From contig JAJZVU010000009.1 in assembly GCA_021845505.1 (NCBI GenBank), forward strand, positions 38,262-102,261: a DNA stretch of 64,000 bases, in the 5' to 3' direction. This stretch comes from Pseudomonadota bacterium (GTDB taxonomy: Bacteria > Pseudomonadota > Gammaproteobacteria > Burkholderiales > Burkholderiaceae_C). The notes under the pieces are model-generated. The model was given only the letters and a program-made list of their open reading frames with translations, ran no database searches and was not told the origin of the DNA. Shown in pieces: positions 15,769-23,787 of the stretch. The position numbers and the translations under genes are program-made. The stretch's first letter is position 1. Every line of letters starts with the position of its first letter.

Positions 15769-18700
15769 ATGAACAAGACGCAACGCATCGCGCGGGCTTC
15801 GGCGCTGGCCGCCGGTTGCCTGGGCCTGCTGCTGCAACCGTGGTCGCTGCCCGCGGCGGCCGCCGCCAGCAGCGCCTCGGCGCGCCCGCAGGTGGTGATC
15901 GCCATCGGCAATTCGGAGTCGATGGACGGCGACCTCGGCGGCGCGATCATGACCGGCTCGGGCCACCTGCCCGACAGCCTGCAAAGCCTGTACGACACCA
16001 GCTCGCCGCAGGACTACACGGTGCCCAGCGGGTTCCAGCCGCCGCTGACCCCGACGCAGACCGCGTCGGCGCCCTACACGGTGTCGAGCAACGGCGTGCT
16101 CTACGACAACAGCGCGAGCCGGCTCAACGTCGCCAAGGCCGGCATCGGCAGCGTGCTCGGCACGTACCTGAAGAGCATGGACTTCGCGCTCGAGGACTAC
16201 CAGACCTCGGGGCTCTCGCTCGACACCACGCTGGTCTACTACATGTCGCCGGCGAACGGATTCCAGTTCGCCGACCAGCTGCCCGTCAACGGCTTCACCA
16301 GCTACTCCGCCTACCAGGCCTTTGTCGGCAAGCCGGCCAACTCCGGCGCCAGCCCCGCGGCCACGCGCTGGGTGCTCAACCCCTGCCACGACTACGCCAG
16401 CGCCTCGTCGGATGTGGACACGTATTGCGGGGACATCGACGCCACCGGGGTCTTTCCCAACGGCGCGCTGAGCGGCAGCACCTACATGCAGATCGCCGCT
16501 TCCAGCGACGACCCCGACATCAACGACGTGCTGTACGCCCAGGGCGTCGACCCGCTGTCGCTGGACTATGCCGGCGCCTACGCGATGAATGCCCATACCT
16601 ACGCGGTGCTCGGCCCGATCACCGCCAGCAAGACCCCCTACACCTATTTTTCGCTCAGCGGCTACGAGACCGGCCAGGTCGCGGTGGGCTACTACGGCTA
16701 CACCGACTACTACTCGAGCGCGACCGTGCCGACCAACGCCGGCTACGTCGCCTACACGCCGCAGGTGATGTACGCCCAGCGCGGCTTCGGCTACGCCGCC
16801 GGCCAGAGCGCCACCGGCGGCCACACCGTGGTGGCCATGACCAGCAACCTCGACAGCCTGACCCCCGGCTCGTCGACCTTCGCCTCCACGCTGAGCGCGG
16901 ACCAGGCCTTGTTCACCAGCGCGCTCGCTCCCGAGACGAACAACCCGTCGAGCAGCGAGATCAAGGCCGCGGCGGGCCAGGCTGCCACCGCCGGGCTGCT
17001 GCAGGGCGCCGGCAGCGTGCTGTCGTCGCTGACCCCTTCGTGCAGCGGCCAGTACGTGATCCTGGTCACCGACGGCTTGCCGACCTTGGACCTGAAGGGC
17101 CGCGCCTGGCCTCCGCTGGGCAGCGCCGCCGGCCAGGGATACGGCGTCACCGCGGCGTTCTACGGCGTCGGCGGCAACTCCACCTACGGCATTGTCGACG
17201 ACTCGGCCAACCTGCCGTCCGGCCAGGTGCAGGGCGCGCTCGACACCGCCAACACCAACGACCAGGCTCTGGCGGACACCATCACCGCCATCCAGGCGCT
17301 GGCCAGCAAGGGCATCAAGACCTATGTCATCGGGCTGGGCGCCGGGGTCGACGCCAGCACCAACCCGGCTGCCAACTACGCGCTCAACGCCATGGCCATC
17401 GCCGGCGGCACGCTGCACGAGTACCCGGCCAACGACGTGGCCACGTTCAACTCGGCGCTGAGCGCCATCGCGGCGACGATCTACGGCGACGTCATCGCCT
17501 CGGCGCCGGCCGTCCCCGGCTATGTGCAGAACGGCACGCTGGCCTACGTGCTGGGCTCGAACAACCAGTACGGCAGCGAGCACGGCCTGTTCGACGCCTT
17601 CAGCACCGATGCCAATGGCAACGTGTCGAGCAGCCCGGTCTGGCAACTGCAGATGACCCAGGCGCAGCGCCAGGTGGCGCTGTACACCGACGGCGGCAAC
17701 GGCACCGCGGTGTCGCTGCTCAGCGGCCAGCCGGCCAGCGCCTTCGGCAGCCCGAGCAGCCCCAGCGCGCAGACCATCATCGGCTACACCATCAACCCCG
17801 ACTACGGCAGCGGGGCCTACCTGGCCGGGCGCTCGAGCAGCAGCTTCCTGGGCACCATCACCTCGCAGGCCGACAAGCCGGTGATCCTGGGCACGCCGAA
17901 CAACCCGTATTTCATCGGCAGCACGAGCTACCGTACCTTCGCGCAGACCAATGCCGGCCGCCAGCCGCTGGTGCTGTTCACCAGCAACGACGGATTCCTC
18001 TACGCGATCTCGTCGAGCAGCACCGCCGGAACGCTGCAATGGGCGTGGATGCCCTCGGTGCTGCTGCCGCAGTTGCAGAACTACACGGGCTTCCAGCAGA
18101 CCCAGCCGATGAACGGCGGCCTGCGCACGGTCGACAGCGCCGACTCCAGCGGCAACTGGGCGACCTACGTGGTCGGCACCGCGCAGAGCGGCGCGCTGCA
18201 CTACGACCTGCAGCTCACCGGCTGCAGCGCGTCCACGACGCCGGGCGTTCCCACCAGCTGCACGCCGCAGATCGGCAAGGTGTGGTTCGACCAGCAAGCC
18301 GGCGCCACCTCTGCGCCGCAGGTCGCGCCGCAGGCGCCGCAGATCTGGTGGGATTCCGGCGACGTCGCCTACGCCTACTACTTCACGACCACCGGCAGCG
18401 GTTCCAGCGCGACGTCCTATCTCCATGTGATGCGGCTGTACGACGGCGCCACCAGCAGCTACCCGGTGAGCTTCACGCCGTCGTCGACCGCGTACGTCAA
18501 CGTGTCCTCCGGGCAGCTGTACGTCGGAGACAGCGCGGGCAACGTGTGGGGCTTCGACGTCACCACGGGCAGCAGCGTCGCGTCCCTCAGCGCCAAGTCC
18601 ATCGTCGCGACCGTGCAGCAGGTGGGAACCGAGCCCAACGCGTCCACCGCCGGGGCCGTGCGCTACCTGGGCGAGGCGCAGACTTCCACCGGCATCTACC

Positions 18701-19293
18701 TGTGGGCGACCAACGACCATCAGGTGAGCGTGTTCAAGTTCACCGGCGGCGCCGTCTCGACGACCGCCAGCAGCGGCTGGACGCCCTGGTGGTGGTCGTC
18801 GACCGCCGGCTCGGGCGCCGCCAGCGTCACCACCAACAGCAACGGCACGACCACCGCCACGATGGTCGACACCACCAGCAACCCGGGGGTCGGCTCGACC
18901 GCCGCGCCGTACTGGCTCGACTCGGGCAGCCTTGTCACCGACGCGTCCAAGGTCGAGGCCTCCACGCTGATCGTGCCGGTCAGCGTGAGTTCGGCCTCCT
19001 CGTGCTCGCTGAGCAGCGCGCAGTACGACTTCTTCGACCTGGCCGGAGGGACCTTCCCGCAGAAGAAGTTCTACGACCTGAACAAGAACTACCTCACCAG
19101 CAACCCGGTGATCGGCCTCGGCACCGCCTACTCGCCGGAGATCTCCCAGGACGCCGGCGGCTCGGCGCTGGTCTACGGCACCGCGGCGCAGAACCAGCAG
19201 GGCAAGATCGGCTTCCAGGTCGCCGCCACCAGCGGGCTGCACGTCGGCCCCGGGGTCGTGGGCTGGCAGCCCTTGTGGATGACCCAGCCCTGA
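15769..19293 (+). CDS. pilY1: Type IV pilus tip adhesin PilY1
   Basis: A 1174-residue exported protein. The signal peptide is MNKTQRIARASALAAGCLGL... ending near AAAAASS at about residue 40. The N-terminal half has the von Willebrand-like region (QVVIAIGNSESMDGDLGGAI; YVILVTDGLPTLDL), but the MIDAS DxSxS motif is changed to GNSES. The C-terminal half (from about residue 700) has the PilY1 beta-propeller pattern (AGRQPLVLFTSNDGFLYAIS, QIWWDSGDVAYAYYF, SGQLYVGDSAGNVWGFDV). The ribosome site GGGGAGCG precedes the ATG. It is the last gene of the pilin operon and should act at the pilus tip in adhesion and in blocking retraction. Confidence 0.92.
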   Translation: MNKTQRIARASALAAGCLGLLLQPWSLPAAAAASSASARPQVVIAIGNSESMDGDLGGAIMTGSGHLPDSLQSLYDTSSPQDYTVPSGFQPPLTPTQTASAPYTVSSNGVLYDNSASRLNVAKAGIGSVLGTYLKSMDFALEDYQTSGLSLDTTLVYYMSPANGFQFADQLPVNGFTSYSAYQAFVGKPANSGASPAATRWVLNPCHDYASASSDVDTYCGDIDATGVFPNGALSGSTYMQIAASSDDPDINDVLYAQGVDPLSLDYAGAYAMNAHTYAVLGPITASKTPYTYFSLSGYETGQVAVGYYGYTDYYSSATVPTNAGYVAYTPQVMYAQRGFGYAAGQSATGGHTVVAMTSNLDSLTPGSSTFASTLSADQALFTSALAPETNNPSSSEIKAAAGQAATAGLLQGAGSVLSSLTPSCSGQYVILVTDGLPTLDLKGRAWPPLGSAAGQGYGVTAAFYGVGGNSTYGIVDDSANLPSGQVQGALDTANTNDQALADTITAIQALASKGIKTYVIGLGAGVDASTNPAANYALNAMAIAGGTLHEYPANDVATFNSALSAIAATIYGDVIASAPAVPGYVQNGTLAYVLGSNNQYGSEHGLFDAFSTDANGNVSSSPVWQLQMTQAQRQVALYTDGGNGTAVSLLSGQPASAFGSPSSPSAQTIIGYTINPDYGSGAYLAGRSSSSFLGTITSQADKPVILGTPNNPYFIGSTSYRTFAQTNAGRQPLVLFTSNDGFLYAISSSSTAGTLQWAWMPSVLLPQLQNYTGFQQTQPMNGGLRTVDSADSSGNWATYVVGTAQSGALHYDLQLTGCSASTTPGVPTSCTPQIGKVWFDQQAGATSAPQVAPQAPQIWWDSGDVAYAYYFTTTGSGSSATSYLHVMRLYDGATSSYPVSFTPSSTAYVNVSSGQLYVGDSAGNVWGFDVTTGSSVASLSAKSIVATVQQVGTEPNASTAGAVRYLGEAQTSTGIYLWATNDHQVSVFKFTGGAVSTTASSGWTPWWWSSTAGSGAASVTTNSNGTTTATMVDTTSNPGVGSTAAPYWLDSGSLVTDASKVEASTLIVPVSVSSASSCSLSSAQYDFFDLAGGTFPQKKFYDLNKNYLTSNPVIGLGTAYSPEISQDAGGSALVYGTAAQNQQGKIGFQVAATSGLHVGPGVVGWQPLWMTQP

Positions 19294-19355
19294 TCGCGGC
19301 CCGCGCGGCAGTCCACCCGCGCGAGCCGGCCGGGCCGGCGGCGCGGGCGTTTACG

Positions 19356-20396
19356 ATGGCCGGCATGCCTGCCCGACCCCACGACCCCGGCGCGCCGGCG
19401 CTGGTCACCGGCGCCAGCGGTTTCATCGGCCGCCACCTCGCGCTGCGGCTGCTGCGCCAGGGCAGCGCGCCGCGGCTGCTGGTGCGCGACCCCGCGCGCC
19501 TCGACCGCGAACTGCGCGCCGGCGCCGAGGTGGTGCAGGGCGACCTGCTGCAGCCCGACAGCCTGCGCGCCGCGGTGCGCGGCTGCGGCGCGGTGTTCCA
19601 TTGCGCGGGCAATGTCGCCACCTGGGAGCGCTGGGAGTCGTATCGGCGCGCCAATGTCGACGGGGTGTCCAACCTGCTGCGGGCCATCGCCGACGCCGCT
19701 GCGGCCGGCGGCGCGTTGCCGCGACGCTGGGTGCACCTTTCCAGTGTCGACGTCTACGGCTACCCGCGCCGGCCCAGCGCCGAGGACGCGCGCTGCGACG
19801 GCGGCGGCTTCGGCTACGGCCGCAGCAAGGCGCAGGGCGAGGCGCTGCTGCGCCACGAGGCCGCGCGCATCGGCCTGTCGTGGTGCGTGCTGCGGCCGAC
19901 CAACGTGATGGGGCCGCACAGTCCGTTCATCGAGCGCATCGGCGACGAACTGCGCGCAGGACTGATGCTGCGCGTCGACCGCGGCCGCGCCGACTGCGGC
20001 TTCCTGTATGTCGACAACCTGGTCGATTGCATGCTGTGGGCGCGGCACGCGCCGCAGGCGCATGCCGCCTGCTTCAACGTGCGCGACCCGGTGCAGGTCA
20101 GCTGGCGGCGCTTCCTCGACGACCTGCGCGAGGGCATCGGCGGGCGCGGCAGGCTGCTCGACCTGCCGTTCCCGCTGGCCGACTCGGCCGCCCACCTGCT
20201 GCAGGGCGGCCACCGGCTGCTGCGGCTGCGCGGCGAACCGCTGCTGCACCCGCTGCTGGTGCGCATGTTCGGGCGCACCTGCGGCCACGACCTGCACCGC
20301 CTGCAGCAGGCCGGCGCACCGCTGGGCGCGGTGCCCTATGCCAGCGCGATGCAGCGTTCGGTGCAGTGGTACCTGCGGTCGCGCGCGGCCGGCTGA
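19356..20396 (+). CDS. NAD-dependent epimerase/dehydratase (extended SDR, 3-beta-HSD-like)
   Basis: A protein of about 346 residues. The Rossmann motif VTGASGFIGRHLALRLL is near the N-terminus, NVATWERWESYRRANVDG follows, and the active site Ser-Tyr-Lys is visible as VHLSSVDVYGY and GYGRSKAQGE. It belongs to the extended SDRs near 3-beta-hydroxysteroid dehydrogenase/isomerases and dihydroflavonol reductases. The natural substrate is unknown. Two in-frame ATGs, 19356 and 19365, are possible and neither has a strong ribosome site. It sits 62 bases after pilY1 and may simply be a neighbour. Confidence 0.82.
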   Translation: MAGMPARPHDPGAPALVTGASGFIGRHLALRLLRQGSAPRLLVRDPARLDRELRAGAEVVQGDLLQPDSLRAAVRGCGAVFHCAGNVATWERWESYRRANVDGVSNLLRAIADAAAAGGALPRRWVHLSSVDVYGYPRRPSAEDARCDGGGFGYGRSKAQGEALLRHEAARIGLSWCVLRPTNVMGPHSPFIERIGDELRAGLMLRVDRGRADCGFLYVDNLVDCMLWARHAPQAHAACFNVRDPVQVSWRRFLDDLREGIGGRGRLLDLPFPLADSAAHLLQGGHRLLRLRGEPLLHPLLVRMFGRTCGHDLHRLQQAGAPLGAVPYASAMQRSVQWYLRSRAAG

Positions 20397-20402
20397 TCCG
20401 GC

Positions 20403-22055
20403 CTACTCGATCGCCCCGGCCGCCATGCGCTCGGGGTCGGAGGCCTGGATCACCGCCTTGGCTTCCTGCGGGTCGGGCAGGCCGCTTTGGACCGCCATCC
20501 ACATCACCCCCAGGCTGAGCAGCGCCACGAGCACCATCCCGGTGTAGAAGCCGTACAGCCCGACGCCGCCGATCACCGCGTCGTTCGGGCCGAAATGGGT
20601 GATCGCCCACATGCCGAGGAAGTAGGGGAACAGCCACCACGCCCCGCCCCACTGCAGCTGCGCCATCTTGCCCGACACCGCCTGCGAGATGGTGTACAGG
20701 ATGAAGATCACCAGCAGCGCGCCGAACAGGAAGTCGTCGGTGGCCCTGCCGGACCAGTAGATGATGAAATTGGAAATGATGAAGGCCAGCGGCGCCCACA
20801 GGCCGGCGCCCTGCAGCGTGAACGGACGCTTGAAGTCCGACAGCGGCATGGTGCGCCGCAGGGTCATCAACGCGACCGGGCCGACACCGTAGCCCAGCAC
20901 GGTGGCCGACGAGATGAAGGTGACGATCTTCTGCCACGACGGGAACGGCAGGAAGAACAACAGGCCGACGATCCAGGTCACCCACAGCCCGGCGGCCGGC
21001 ACCCCGCGCTTGTTCAGCGTGGCCAGCCACGGGAACGACAGCCCGCCGCGGCCGGTGGCGTAGACCACCCGCGCGGTCGTGCCGCCGTACACCAGCCCGG
21101 TGCCCGCCGGCGACACCACCGCGTCGATGTACAGCAGTACCGCCAGCCAGCTCATTCCGACCAGCATCGCCAGCCCGGCGAAGGGGCCCGCCGAGCCGGC
21201 GAAGTGCAGCTTGGCCCAGCCGTTGACCAGCGCCGACGGGCTGACCGCGCCGACGAAGGCCACTTCCAGTCCGATGAACAGCACCGCCGAGATGAGCACC
21301 GAGCCGACGATGGCGATCGGCAGGTCGCGCTGCGGCCGGCTGGCCTCGCCCGACAGCTCGACGGCCTGCCGAAAGCCCAGGAAGCTGAACACGATGCCCG
21401 AGGCGGCCACCGCTCCGACCACCCCCTGCACACCCATCGGCGCGAAGCCGCTGGAGCTGAAGTTCGAGCCGTGGAAGGCCACCGCCAGCAGCACCAGCAC
21501 GGTCAGCGCCGGGACGATGAGCTTCCAGACCATCACGGTGTTGCCCACGCGCAGCAGCACCTTGACCCCGAGGGCGTTGATGACCACGAACAAGCCCAGC
21601 AGCACCACGCTGATGACAAAGCCGATCGGAGTCAAAAGGTGGCTGTGGGTATGCACCATGCCCGGCAGGTAGTTGTTGGCGTAGGTGACCACCGCCAGCA
21701 CCTCGGCCGGAGCCACGGTCACGTAGCCCAGGAACACCACCCAGCTCATCACCGCGGCCATCAGGCTGCCGTGGCTGAGCTTGGGGAAGGTGATCACCGC
21801 GCCCATGCCGGGGAACGCGGTGGTCAGCTCGGCGTTGACAAAGGCCAGCAGCAGGATGGCCACCGCGCCGATGACCCAGGAGAACACGCTCGCCGGCCCG
21901 GCCTGCTGCGCCGCGTTCAGCGGAGCGAACAGCCAGCCCGAGCCGACGATCGCGGTCAGGCTGGCGAACAGCAGGCTCCAGATTCCTGCCACCTTGCGGA
22001 TGTGATGGGGGTTGTCCGACGGGGTCGCCGTCGAGGGGGCTTGAACGCTGGCCAT
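20403..22055 (-). CDS. APC-family amino acid permease
   Basis: A 550-residue membrane protein with about 12-14 hydrophobic segments. The first, IWSLLFASLTAIVGSGWLF, has the unwound-helix GSG motif of APC transporters; GFRQAVELSGEASRPQRDLP is the family signature after helix 6. The long charged N-terminus (about 20 residues) and C-terminal tail are usual. The substrate is probably an amino acid or amine, but sequence alone does not decide it. A palindromic operator-like site sits 71 bases upstream of the start. It converges with the epimerase gene, stop to stop 6 bases apart. Confidence 0.87.
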   Translation of the reverse strand: MASVQAPSTATPSDNPHHIRKVAGIWSLLFASLTAIVGSGWLFAPLNAAQQAGPASVFSWVIGAVAILLLAFVNAELTTAFPGMGAVITFPKLSHGSLMAAVMSWVVFLGYVTVAPAEVLAVVTYANNYLPGMVHTHSHLLTPIGFVISVVLLGLFVVINALGVKVLLRVGNTVMVWKLIVPALTVLVLLAVAFHGSNFSSSGFAPMGVQGVVGAVAASGIVFSFLGFRQAVELSGEASRPQRDLPIAIVGSVLISAVLFIGLEVAFVGAVSPSALVNGWAKLHFAGSAGPFAGLAMLVGMSWLAVLLYIDAVVSPAGTGLVYGGTTARVVYATGRGGLSFPWLATLNKRGVPAAGLWVTWIVGLLFFLPFPSWQKIVTFISSATVLGYGVGPVALMTLRRTMPLSDFKRPFTLQGAGLWAPLAFIISNFIIYWSGRATDDFLFGALLVIFILYTISQAVSGKMAQLQWGGAWWLFPYFLGMWAITHFGPNDAVIGGVGLYGFYTGMVLVALLSLGVMWMAVQSGLPDPQEAKAVIQASDPERMAAGAIE

Positions 22056-22125
22056 GAAGGTCTCCTGGTGGGATGTCCGGCTCGCCGAGGTCGCGAGCTC
22101 CAGTTGGTTCTGGCTACGTTCTAGC

Positions 22126-22151
22126 GTGAAATTTCACCGTTTGGCGTGAAA
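22126..22151. promoter_or_regulatory. Operator-like palindrome with spaced half-site upstream of the APC permease
   Basis: A perfect 12-bp palindrome GTGAAATTTCAC lies at 22126-22137. The half GCGTGAAA is repeated at 22145-22151, about 20 bp (two turns) away. The stretch is AT-rich for this DNA, as expected for a promoter of the minus-strand permease starting at 22055. The binding factor is unknown. Confidence 0.5.
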
Positions 22152-22170
22152 AAGTGTTGCCGAATGTGCA

Positions 22171-22701
22171 TTATTCGGTCATTGTCAGCAGGCTCCGACG
22201 TTCCCGCAGCGCCTCTCCCAGAGCCGCGATCGCCCCGTCCAGAGCGCCTGGATCGTTGTCGCCGCGAGCCGACTCGCGCAGTCGCAGCGCGTGCAGCGCC
22301 AGGCCCTCGTCGGCCTGCACCAACCGCGGCAGGAAGTCGCGCTCGCTGCGGTGCCTGCGCCAGGTGGAATCGTTCTCCGGCACCGGAAGGTGGCGCACCA
22401 GCGCCTCGGCCTGCTCGATGTCGCGCACCCGCGACTCGATGTCGCGGATGCGCGCGCGCTCGGCCGCGCCGGGGAAGGGCTGTTCGCGGCTGGGTGCCGC
22501 GATCGCACGGCGCAGCGCCGAGGCGCGCGCCTCCAGCGCGGCGCGCGCCTCGGCGAGCAGGCCGCAGACCCCGTTGCGCACCAGCAGGTCGTCGGCACGA
22601 TCCTTGTTTTCCTGGCGGTAGGCGTTGTAGCCCCAGCCGGTGTACCGGTTGACCAGCAGGGCCTTCAGCGCCCCGGCGTCGTCGATGGGATTGCCCTGCA
22701 T
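22171..22701 (-). CDS. Hypothetical helical protein paired with SPFH protein
   Basis: A 176-residue protein of unknown function, rich in Arg, Ala and Glu with long predicted amphipathic helices (ALEARASALRRAIAAPSREQ, RIRDIESRVRDIEQAEALVR), so coiled-coil interaction is plausible. There is no signal peptide or membrane segment. ATG 22701 is chosen because AAGGAG lies 8 bases upstream; a GTG at 22710 is in frame but lies inside that ribosome site. It follows the SPFH gene within a few bases, which suggests a complex with it. I do not recognise the family. Confidence 0.7.
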   Translation of the reverse strand: MQGNPIDDAGALKALLVNRYTGWGYNAYRQENKDRADDLLVRNGVCGLLAEARAALEARASALRRAIAAPSREQPFPGAAERARIRDIESRVRDIEQAEALVRHLPVPENDSTWRRHRSERDFLPRLVQADEGLALHALRLRESARGDNDPGALDGAIAALGEALRERRSLLTMTE

Positions 22702-22706
22702 CGCGT

Positions 22707-23561
22707 TCACTCCTTGGCGACCCCGCCCAGCGCCCCGGCGTTGAAGGTGCCCAGCGTGCCGCCGCCGATCTGGAACGGCGCGCCGGCCGCCGCGTTGGGC
22801 GCCGACACCAGCCCCTTGTCGGCCATGCGCAGCGCCAGGTACATGCGCGCCGCGTCGATTTCGCTCATGCCGAAGGCGCGCAGGGAAATCAGCTCGCGCA
22901 TGCGGGCGTCCTGGGGCATGATCAGCACCTTGACGTCGTTCAGGTGCACGCCGTAGATGCTCAGGAAGTCGCCCAGGTGGCCCTTGGCCAGTTCGATGAT
23001 GTCACCGATGCGCTCGTTGACCTGCTCCATCGGCGTGACCTGCACGATCTGGTTGATCGCCTGCTCGATCACCGGGCCCGCGTAGGCAGTCAGCTCGGCG
23101 GTGGGGATGCGGTCGCCGGCGAAGGGCATGTGGGTCACCAGCTTGATCGCATCGTCCTTGCTGTCCACATGCACGTAGTAGTCGACCGTGTACTCCATCA
23201 CGGCCATTTCCTTCGAGGTCGCGATGCCCTTGTTCTGCGCCAGGAGCTTGCTGCGCTGGATGTAGATGGCCTCGTACTGCCAGGGTGAATTGCCGCCGAA
23301 GAAGCCCTGCACGATCGAGCCCAGGATCGGCTTGTCGGGGGTGGTGATCTGGTGCTGCCCGGTCTCGTAGACGTCGAGCACCGCGCCGCGGCTCTTGAGC
23401 ACGCAGAAGTGGTTGGATTCCACGGTCAGCAGCGAGCCCGAGACGATGGAGTTGTCCGGGTACTTCCAGGCCAGGGTGTCCAGCCCCATGACATCGCGCC
23501 CCTGGGCGTCCAGGGTGCTGATGACCTGGCGCTGCAAGCCGCTGGGTTGTCCGAATGCCAT
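22707..23561 (-). CDS. SPFH/band-7 domain protein (virion-core-like, YdjI type)
   Basis: A 284-residue protein with an SPFH domain spanning most of its length: LAWKYPDNSIVSGSLLTVESNHFCVLKSRGAVLDVYETGQ, then PIEQAIN-like GPVIEQAINQIVQVTPMEQVNERIGDIIELAKGHLGDFLSIYGV. The N-terminus lacks the usual transmembrane anchor, so it resembles the soluble SPFH proteins annotated as virion-core-like. The Gly-rich C-terminus (GAPFQIGGGTLGTFNAG) is also seen in those. ATG 23561 has GTGGAG 7 bases upstream; longer readings lack support. It forms a two-gene unit with the small helical protein. Function is unknown; membrane-stress roles of relatives are only suggestive. Confidence 0.83.
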   Translation of the reverse strand: MAFGQPSGLQRQVISTLDAQGRDVMGLDTLAWKYPDNSIVSGSLLTVESNHFCVLKSRGAVLDVYETGQHQITTPDKPILGSIVQGFFGGNSPWQYEAIYIQRSKLLAQNKGIATSKEMAVMEYTVDYYVHVDSKDDAIKLVTHMPFAGDRIPTAELTAYAGPVIEQAINQIVQVTPMEQVNERIGDIIELAKGHLGDFLSIYGVHLNDVKVLIMPQDARMRELISLRAFGMSEIDAARMYLALRMADKGLVSAPNAAAGAPFQIGGGTLGTFNAGALGGVAKE

Positions 23562-23787
23562 TGCGATCTCCACTTCCGGTGCCTGCCGAAGGGCGGGCAG
23601 GCTTCGCCCGTGGCGGGATGATTCCCCGGAAGAGCGCAGCGCCACGCCGGCTTCGGCAAAGGTTGGCTTGAGGCGATGCGGCCGCTCTGCGATACTGATG
23701 CGATTCGGCTGATCGCCGTGGCGCCCGCCAGCCGCGCGGATCGATGGCGCCCGCGGCGCAGCGTCCTCCCTGTGGCACGATCGGGGC

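Noticed and set aside
15595..19242. A minus-strand open frame of about 1,200 codons opposite pilY1
   Set aside because: Low-complexity Arg/Gly/Val translation and no motifs; the plus-strand PilY1 has signal peptide, propeller motifs and a ribosome site.
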